A stretch of DNA of 36,183 bases from Ichthyosporea sp. XGB-2017a (Eukaryota > Opisthokonta > Ichthyosporea). The stretch spans positions 89,673-125,855 of the forward strand of contig PDIM01000048.1 of NCBI GenBank assembly GCA_002811675.1. Direction: 5' to 3'. Below, piece after piece: positions 28,901-36,183 of the stretch (position 1 is the first letter of the stretch; every line of letters begins with the position of its first letter). Made by a program: the position numbers and the translations under genes. The notes under the pieces are model-generated. The model was not told the DNA's origin. It searched no databases and worked only from the letters and a program-made list of their open reading frames with translations.

Positions 28901-31610
28901 AGTATCTGTCAGCTTTTCACGTAGTGCCGTATTGCGTAATTCGGCGCTCTCTTCATCAGCTTCGGAAGGTAGTCCACATTTTACTCTTACATTTCGAAGA
29001 AAAATGCTCAGGTGAAACTTACGTGCAAAGGCAAGAGAAGGGTCAATACTGCAAGCCTTGTCCAGACACAAAAGAAGATGTTTTTGCATTGCTATTTCTT
29101 TATCGAGTGGGTATGACGCACCCGGATTTGAAACATGAGAGAATTCAACATCTTCTTTTAGGGAAGCCAACTCTACTTCCGAAAGTCCTTCACAATTACT
29201 TTGAAGAGCAACGGTGAGCATACCCAATATTTCCACAGCAAAAGCCCTCAAAGAGTTTTCATTTTTTTTGTTGTTATAAATGCGCGATGCAATATTAGTG
29301 AGGATCGAAAGAAGTACTTCTGCAGCTGGCCATTCAGGGTGATTAAGAGTACACACAAGATCTGAAATAAAATTTTGGAATATAGACTTGTAATCAGTCT
29401 CATCAGTCTTCTTACAACACTTATTCATCATAGCAGATAGAAACCCACTTCCCATTGACACAGCCCCTTCATAGGACTTAATAATGGCTATTACTTTTTG
29501 ATCTACGTCCAATTCAGACCCATCCTTTGTTCGTCCAGCCTTAGATGATGGGTAGCACTGGAATAACTGAAGAACAAGAGCGCTCACCGTTTGAATGGCT
29601 TCACCCCCGGCTAAATTGTAAGTGCGCATATTTCTCTTAGAGGTAGGAATCTTGGCAATTGAATTAAAAATGTCTTCCAGAATACTGTGACGATGTTGTT
29701 CGTATTCAGAAAACACAGTCCTTATTAAGTTCAAGGCTTGCAACTGCAATTCATCGATGTTTTTCACAAAAAAAGGCATGAGCCCTATAGATTGCAGCTC
29801 GATTAAAATGGTATCTGATACAGGCTGAAGCTCTAGCATGGCGGCCAAAAGTCTGACAATCTCACCCAGCTCAACGTATATTTTGGCTATTTCATTAGGT
29901 ATATTGCCTGAACATCTGCTTTTTGACGAAGAGTACGTTGGTGCCTTGCTTTTCACAGAAACGATTTTTCTACCGTTTACATTTCTCTTTTTCTTCTTCC
30001 CTTTCTCTACCTCTGTCTCTTTCACTTCTTCATCTCCGTCACCAATTGACCGATAGAGCGGGTCATAAGCGGGGTAAATGACCTTTTCTAGTTGAAACCT
30101 CACGAGTGCTGATATGTGCTCAATCACTTCTTCTAGATATATGTTTTTTTCCATCTTTGGACTTCCCAAAAAATAGCAACATATAAGACAGGCTTGCAAA
30201 GCCGCTCTGATTCGGTTCAAGTTGTCCTCATTTTCTTCACTCTCGTCCCACTAAAGAACAGTTAACACAAGGAAGTGTGGATTTAATAACTAGCGTCAAA
30301 TACTGACAGTCCACACAGATGTTTGGCTATTGTATTAGGAAAATCTTACCGGCTTAAATTCGAGCTTTTCACAGCCATGAATATGCCTATCGGCAACGGT
30401 CATTATTTGCACTACATGCTCAGCTGGGAGCTTGTGTAGGGCACCCATGCTCTTTAACTTGCTTAGTTCTGCCGAAAGCTGTCGAAGAAAGGAAATAGAC
30501 AGCATTTCAGGGTTGGATGGTTCTTCGGCAGAAACAGAGTCAGCCTTTTTTGATTTTTTACTTATTTTTAGAACACTTTCATCTTCATGGCGTGATAATA
30601 TATCAACCAAGCTACTCAATTTTTCAAACACAGGGGCATCTAAAGCATCCATTCCTATCAACAGAAAACAATTCAAAAAAAGAGATGCAAAAAGGTCAAG
30701 ACAATTGTTTTCAGCATACCCTTTTAAAAATATCACAAAGCTTACCTTCAGGAATTTCTATATCACACACAGGCCGATGCTTCTTTCTAATGCGCCCAGA
30801 AGGAGGGGCGTCTAAATTTCTTTTTCGCTTTTTCGTTGCCGTCTCTTTGCCTCTCCTGACAACTACTGGCGATGCAAACTTGCCCGATTCCTTTGCAGCC
30901 AATACCTCTTGTTTATCTCCTACTTCAGGCAGCCCCCCTTCTGTAGTTATATCAGTCAAACTTGTAGCAACAGTTGTAGTTTCATCTCCGCTAAATTCAT
31001 CGTGTACGTTCATTAAATCTTCTGTTTCAACAGCTGCCTTAACACCCTTTTTAGCTCCTTGGCCAGATACAACCACATCTAATAACTTATATAACTCCGT
31101 TACAGGGCCTGATGCAAATATCGCATCAGTGAAAGAATGCTGACCCACTTCCTGAATTGGCCTATTCGTCAAAGTTACTAGATGCCCATCTAATACAACA
31201 ATGGAAATATTCTTGCACAAGATATTTACCTTGGGATGACTACTTCTTTTTCTTTCTTTGGCAATGACTTGATAAATTTTACAGCTAGGGCAATTTTGTC
31301 CTTTTGGCTCAAATAACTCACCCCATTCCTGCTTGCATCTTTCCATTCTTGACAAATCAAAGGAGAGGCCCGTTGCAAATTACTTTCAGACTCCAAAATC
31401 TTTGGCAAGGGCAAATCGGTCAGCACTAAATCGCAAATCAAACCACAATAATCATTGAATGAACCCGAAAAAGAAAAATACCCATTAAAATACCGCGCAT
31501 AGAAACCAAAAAGCAACATGAAAAAGAACAAACATCTTGATTTTACCTGTTCCGATTGGTAAAACTCCGGAAAGGGTTTCGAGCCCGGGAATAAACGCGA
31601 TTTTATCCAT
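25973..31610 (-). CDS. SCC2: cohesin loader SCC2/NIPBL (6 exons)
   Basis: HEAT-repeat ATPase activator that loads cohesin on chromatin together with SCC4/MAU2. Exons 31547-31610, 31230-31425, 30746-31161, 30350-30654, 26201-30250 and 25973-26116; introns 121, 68, 91, 99 and 84 bases; all phases agree; 1,724 residues. The N terminus (G-L-E-T-L-S-G-V-L-P, then D-L-P-L-P) matches the SCC4-binding start of NIPBL and fixes the ATG. A basic and acidic disordered region with K-K-R-K-R-N follows. The HEAT core has Y-E-Q-H-R-H-S-I-L-E-D-I-F, I-P-T-S-K-R-N-M-R, L-R-E-K-L-T-D-T-Y, F-L-D-P-S-I-S-V-R-E-S-A-T-D-L-V-G-K and R-R-I-H-D-E-S-D-S-I. The C-terminal exon is acidic. The third exon start (acceptor at 31162) was chosen because it alone keeps phase 2. 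No PHD finger, unlike plant SCC2. Confidence 0.93.
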
Positions 31611-32088
31611 TCAGATCACAGTAGATTGGAAACGCAAATCTAGACTATAAAAAGATGTATTTCTTTCTCCTTTTGCTCTTCTTTTCTTTCCCCCCTTCTT
31701 CCCTCTTTAAAAATAAAGTCAAGCTCCGTGACAACAACACTGATGTTTCTTTCTTTTTTCTTTTTTTTTAGAAACACAAATAAAGGGATTCTCAAACAAG
31801 AACAGCCTTTAACTTTCTCATATACTTAACATGTATAAAGAACATAGCACTAACAGCAATACAGATTCAAATCAACTCAACAAAACATTTTAAGATTAAT
31901 AATAAGAAAAAACAAAAAACAAAAAAAGAAACAAACAAAAACAAAAACAAAACAAAACTTGCCAAAAAAAATTCCACAGCTCACTGCTCAGGCCACAGCT
32001 GCCTTTTTTTTCTTGTTTCAGATTTGAAACTTATGTTTTTTATTTCATTTCTTGTCTTTATTTTTAAGTTATCATTTGTTTTTCTTTG

Positions 32089-32120
<32 letters not shown>

Positions 32121-32332
32121 TTTTTTTTTTTTTTTTTTTTTTGTTTCCAAAACCGCAGTGTATAAAAATAGTTGCAGGGTTTGTGTTTTTTGAGGAGATT
32201 TGTGTGTAACTTCAAAGTTTGTTTTGATTGATATTGTATTGATTGAATCATACTTTGGTATTAGGTTTAGTATTTACTTGAGTGTCCTTGAAGTCTATTG
32301 TGTTGAGTTTTTAAATCCGCGAAAGTGTAGTC
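31611..32332. promoter_or_regulatory. divergent promoter SCC2 / HYLS1
   Basis: About 720 bases between two start codons. It includes A-rich (31890-31970) and T-rich blocks, two poly-T runs at 32089-32142, and a TATAAAAA at 32161-32168, about 170 bases before the HYLS1 ATG, which could be its TATA box. No additional gene was seen. Confidence 0.45.
32089..32142. repeat. double poly-T tract
   Basis: T27, then AAAA, then T23, about 190 bases upstream of the HYLS1 ATG. It resembles the tract at 24215 in position and strand relative to the plus-strand gene. Confidence 0.9.
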
Positions 32333-33421
32333 ATGCCCATTGCAAATTCACCAATAAGGGACGCCACCTGGTTCTCTCGCGAAGACGTCAGGAAGCAGCT
32401 AAGTGCACTTGGCTATGATAATATACCCTCTGATGCTCTGGAAGAGTTTGTTAATGGTAAGTGGATAGATAAAAGAAGAATTATGGATTTTGTGTTTGGG
32501 GAGATGTGTAAGCTGCTGATACTTTTCGTTTTATTTTTACATATTCACATTGCCAACGCTTTGATTTTACTAGAGTTGCGGAGCATGGAATTGAACGAAA
32601 GCGAAAGAGAAGAAGAGAGCTTTTCGACTGGTTATGAAGGCGAATTAGAACGGAAATGCAAATATGACGGGACGCCGATTTATTCCAAGCACACAGAATC
32701 TTCTGCAGCAAAACAAAGAAGTATCGGATCTGAAACCGTCGTGCTAAAGAAGCGACCGTTTAGAGGGGAGGAAAGGACTGGGATTTCCACTTCCAAAAAC
32801 AATTATTCATCGGTGAATCGAAGTATTAGGAACTCAAGATCTCCTTCTCGACTTAAAGGGCAGCAGAATGAATTTGTGAATGATGTGAGTGACATCGCAT
32901 CGGCATATGGAAGCGAATACTCTGGTAGAAATTCAACGACATTGATGTCTCATCGTCCTGTCGGCTCTTCGACTTCGTGTAAGTTTTGGTTTTGATACTT
33001 CACCCCGTGCTGATTTTAACAAGGCTTACTAAAGCGCAAATTGTATTGTTATGTTTTTCAAGTTTTGCGGCCCCCACCAGCACCACGTCAGACTTTTAAG
33101 AAATCCGATCCTGTAGCAAAGTATCAACAACTTCAAAAAGGGTGGAAGAAACAGAAACCCCCCGGGGAGCAGAAAAGGAGCGCACTTCGATGGGAAGTAC
33201 GGGTAAGTTGATTCTGGCTTTGTTTATCTCGAGCCTCGGAAGTGTAGTTTCTTAGCCATTGCTCTGATCCCTTTTTGTTTGTGTAGGAAAATATGATGCG
33301 CTATGATGGGCCTTCGGTGGAAAAGCCAACGCGCCCAGTCCATACTCCCAATTCATACGTCGTTCCTACATCAAAGAAAAGGTCTGATCTTGTCTGGAAT
33401 GTGCGTGAGGGCATGCTTTAA
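32333..33421 (+). CDS. HYLS1: HYLS1-like centriolar protein (4 exons)
   Basis: Core centriole protein required for cilium assembly (hydrolethalus syndrome protein 1 in human). Exons 32333-32456, 32574-32978, 33063-33202 and 33287-33421; introns 117, 84 and 84 bases; phases 1, 1 and 0; 267 residues. An N-terminal helix (E-D-V-R-K-Q-L-S-A-L-G-Y-D-N-I-P, then L-E-E-F-V-N) corresponds to the conserved N-terminal HYLS1 segment. The middle is Ser/Arg-rich and disordered. The C terminus has the hallmark pair K-R-S-A-L-R-W-E-V-R (residues 214-223) and K-K-R-S-D-L-V-W-N-V-R (about 252-262), the latter preceded by N-S-Y-V-V-P-T. In human HYLS1 the same two motifs lie at the same spacing. Presence implies centrioles or flagella. 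Convergent with the NYN gene. Confidence 0.9.
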
Positions 33422-33581
33422 TTGTAGTTGTAAACAGCCACGAGCGGCGAGCCACTTGCAATTTCCTCTTTCGTGGCCATCTACTCGTGCCAAACTACGC
33501 AGCCTTTTTTGTCTCTCAGCCAAAGTCTTTTTCATTCCAACTCAAAAATATGCATCCTATTTCTGTATTTAAACCTCCCAA

Positions 33582-33587
33582 TTTATT
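33582..33587 (-). terminator. AATAAA poly(A) signal of the NYN gene (minus strand)
   Basis: TTTATT on the plus strand, about 95 bases past the NYN-domain stop codon. Confidence 0.4.
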
Positions 33588-33677
33588 CCACAATCCATCC
33601 GCTTTTTTCTATCATAAATATATAAAGTCAAAAACTTTAAGTCCATTCGAACACTCCAACCTCACAATTTCACACTT

Positions 33678-35094
33678 TCAGTCCCAGTCTATGCCGAAAT
33701 ATGGTGGGAGGCTTTGTTGTTTTCTGCTGTCCATATAACACGAATCTTCTAATTCTCTATCCATTACAGAAAAGAGAAGGCCCTGGCTCGAACTGGGATC
33801 GTTACCTTCATCATCGCCATTATCTTCATTGTCCTTGTAAAGGGGCTTGTGCGGCTTTGGTCTTCTTTCATGACTAATTTCTTTAACAGTTCCCCATTCC
33901 CTTTCTTCTCTGCGTTGCCTATCGTCGGCGGAAGACGAAGAGCAAAGCTGTTTCAAAAGTCCCGGGTGTTTTGCTAAAAGGCCCAGACGTTTCTTTGGCT
34001 CTTCTTTTTTCATTGCACACACTTCCTCGATCTTTTTCGGCCTTCCCAGTACTTTTTCACCTTGATCCTCTTCTTGATGTTCTTCTTCAGCGACCTTTTC
34101 TCTTTCTTCATCTTCTTCCTTTACATGCATTTTTGTATGAAGCATCTCTTCAACAGCATCAACAGAGTGGGAAATAATATCAGTCTCATGCACAATCACA
34201 CTTTCAATAATGTCCACATCACCTCTCTGCTTCTGTTCGTCCCCTACAGTCGCCGAATTTGGTGCTTCCTCTTCAGTTTCATAGTCTACACTACTCAATT
34301 CAGAATCACTAATTTCGCTGTCCCCGCCCATTGCTCCTGTTTCCATCCACACCTTCAAGACATCTTCTGACGATTTTGTGTTGATCAAAGGCCAAATGTC
34401 ATTGATCCAAATTACGCGATCAGAGCAAGAGACCAAATCTAGCGCTAACGTCTTGTTATGATAGCCTGCTACCCATATTTCGGTATTAAATCTGTTTGAT
34501 GCAACTTCAAGAGGATAAGAAAAATCACCATCCCCTGCAACAAGAATTATTTTTTCACAATCGCGATCAATGCCATATTCCATTATCTTGGTAGCGATAC
34601 CAACATCAACTCCCGCCTGAACTGTTGAGTTAAACGAGTGATTACAGAATTCGTGAGGACAGCGGATTCGTGCATTTTTGTAACCGTGCTTCATTACTTT
34701 GAAATTTGGACCCCCTTCTGACATCGGAAGAGTGAGTGACAGAAATAGTCCATACGAACTCTGAGACCCATCGAATGAATCAATAAACCATACATCCTTT
34801 ACATATTGCTCTTTCAGATTCATACTATGTGGATTTCCATCACATAAATGCTCCACCACCATTCTCAGCTTTACAAAATCAACAGTACCCCGAGGCTATA
34901 TAAGAAAGATCCAAGTAGCATTTGCGTATGAAATGATTGTAACTAAGTAAGACCTACTTGTCAAATAACTAAATCAACTGCCTTCAAAATCTTACCGTCA
35001 TATTAGTGCTGCCTCTGAGGAAGTATGCTCCATCAATAATCATAGCAGCATAAGGTCGTCCACGACCCCCTTGATCCCCCATACACACAACCAT
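33678..35094 (-). CDS. NYN-domain (LabA/DUF88-like) protein with acidic tail (2 exons)
   Basis: PIN-like nuclease fold, expected to act on RNA if active. Exons 34996-35094 and 33678-34895, intron 100 bases (GTAAGA...ATATAG, phase 0); 438 residues. The domain (about 15-200) carries acidic residues at the places that bind metal in NYN proteins: Asp21 in A-M-I-I-D-G-A-Y-F, Asp130 in G-V-D-V-G-I-A-T-K-I-M-E, and Asp155/Asp157 in V-A-G-D-G-D-F-S-Y-P-L. W-F-I-D-S-F-D-G is the second strand. From about 220 on the chain is Glu/Lys-rich and disordered, with a basic patch G-R-P-K-K-I. The first ATG (35094, G at -3 and +4) is chosen; ATG 35082 is an in-frame alternative in weaker context. Exact partner or substrate unknown. 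Confidence 0.85.
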
Positions 35095-36183
35095 CTCCCC
35101 CTCCCTCTTTTTTCCAGTCTTTTCTGTTCGCTTCTACTCCCCCTCCCCACAACCGCTGTCCCCCGCTAGCACTCCTTTAACTGAACTAGGCAATAACACG
35201 AGCTGATCAAACAATCCACAGTTAAAGGATCCTCCCTGAAAATACGAAATCCCACCTCTCGGACCTCGCTCTTTGTCGGAAACAGAAACCGAAACACCAA
35301 AACCATAAAATAATAAATTCATGGTTCGCCTCTGTCAAGACTCAAGGAGGTTTAGGGACTATCCTTCCCACCGTTACCTGCCAAGTGCCAACAAGTGCAC
35401 GTGTGAAGCATGGACAGACAGAGGGATCCAGAGGGAGGCACTTGTCTCTTAATGTCCTTCTTGTGAGCAAATGTTTGTCTATAAGCGAGTGTCATTAATG
35501 TGAGCCTTGGTGTGATGATGAATCAGGCAGCTTCTCAACTCAGCTGCAAAGATAATGTGTACCTGGGTAGAGATCAGAGATCAATATTACGTTAGCGAAC
35601 TGTGAATCTGCATCATGGCATTGCTCTACTACTGGTCGTATTCGACAAGGGTAAACAATGATATTGATTCATCTTGCTCTACAGCAGACCCGGCTACCGC
35701 ACAGTTCACTCCACAGAGACACTTGTCCCCTCCCTCATGGCCAGTACGAGTCATCATCCATCATACCTTTTCATCGTCCCCCTCTCCTGCTGGCTGTTAT
35801 AGAGTAAGGGGGATTTGGTTGCTGCATAGTTCCCGCCATAATAAGCAGGCCCCTCCTCCTCTTCCTGTGTACAAAAGGAACATCACTCTAACTATACTCC
35901 CTCCACCCCCCCCGCTGCATTTTTTCAAATAATTTGGGATTGTGCAATTTGCACAGGCCCCAACCATGGCCCACTCCAGTAATAAATAGTAAATAGAGGG
36001 TACACGAAAAAAGAAAAAAATTATTTTTTATTTTTATGGTAGGGGGGGAGAAGGAAAAGGAAAAAAAAAGAAAAAAGAAATGGCCTGTTCACCTTTTTAT
36101 TTTTTGGCTTCCAGGTCTGTGTATGGGACTTCTCATACAAACTTTTCTATAGGATTTCCTATACTTAAGAAAACATTTTTCCC
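35095..36183. other. right-hand intergenic region, no supported gene
   Basis: Nearly 1.1 kb beyond the NYN start. By the window's alternating pattern a plus-strand gene would be expected. The best candidate start is ATG 35615, in a good context, opening a 105-codon frame (M-A-L-L-Y-Y-W-S-Y) with possible donors at 35651 and 35805, but the protein resembles nothing known to me. The last 180 bases are A/T-rich with purine-rich blocks. Confidence 0.35.

Noticed and set aside
31162..31213. Alternative acceptor choices for SCC2 exon 3 (TAG before ATGGGC or TAACTT)
   Set aside because: Both acceptors require phase 1, whereas exon 2 ends in phase 2; joined to exon 2 they shift the frame and, for the first, reach a stop within nine codons.
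35505..35590. GTGATGA box-C-like motif, possible C/D snoRNA
   Set aside because: No D box or terminal stem at the right spacing.
35615..35932. 105-codon ORF at the right end
   Set aside because: Good start context but a low-complexity, Pro/Ser-rich product without a domain; kept only as a possible first exon of the next gene.

Overview
The window is nuclear DNA from a gene-dense eukaryote, most likely a free-living unicellular one. Most genes carry short GT-AG introns of about 70-230 bases, the proteins are eukaryote-specific (RAMP4, PACSIN, ARPC2, SCC2/NIPBL, HYLS1), and TAA, TAG and TGA all act as stops, so the code is standard. HYLS1 implies centrioles or cilia and ARPC2 implies Arp2/3 actin networks. 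The lineage cannot be fixed by reading; an opisthokont-related or amoebozoan-like flagellate or amoeba is my guess, held weakly.

Nineteen protein genes can be supported. From left to right: ribosomal protein eL19 (+), RAMP4/SERP1 (-, three tiny exons), an ATX1-like copper chaperone (+), a UBXN7-like UBX protein (-), a C69 dipeptidase with a C-terminal membrane anchor (+), a TagD/ECT-like cytidylyltransferase (+), an RRG7-like nuclease-fold protein (-), mitochondrial 2-aminoethylphosphonate transaminase PhnW (+), an MAO-like flavin amine oxidase (-), ETFRF1/LYRM5 (+), PACSIN/syndapin (-), a RUS/DUF647 protein (+), a class I/II aminotransferase (-), a stand-alone fucokinase GHMP domain (+), N-acetylglucosamine kinase (-), ARPC2 (+), cohesin loader SCC2 (-, six exons, about 5.6 kb), HYLS1 (+) and a NYN-domain protein (-). 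I rebuilt the exon structures by hand from splice sites, reading phase and family conservation. Several exons are shorter than 50 codons.

The most striking property is the layout. Genes alternate strand almost perfectly: 17 of 18 neighbouring pairs point in opposite directions, so nearly every gene shares a divergent promoter with one neighbour and a terminator region with the other. The only same-strand junction (dipeptidase to cytidylyltransferase) has a 617-base gap with an unexplained minus-strand reading frame. At the tightest convergent pair, fucokinase and GlcNAc kinase, the two coding regions overlap in their stop codons.

Functional themes are mitochondrial and amine or flavin metabolism (PhnW, RRG7-like, MAO-like, ETFRF1), sugar salvage (fucokinase plus GlcNAc kinase), a possible phosphonate or ethanolamine head-group link (PhnW and the cytidylyltransferase), actin and membrane remodelling (ARPC2, PACSIN), and cohesin and centriole biology (SCC2, HYLS1). 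Divergent intergenic regions carry long poly-T tracts, 28-base CA and TG microsatellites, and one 106-base element bounded by 18-base inverted repeats.
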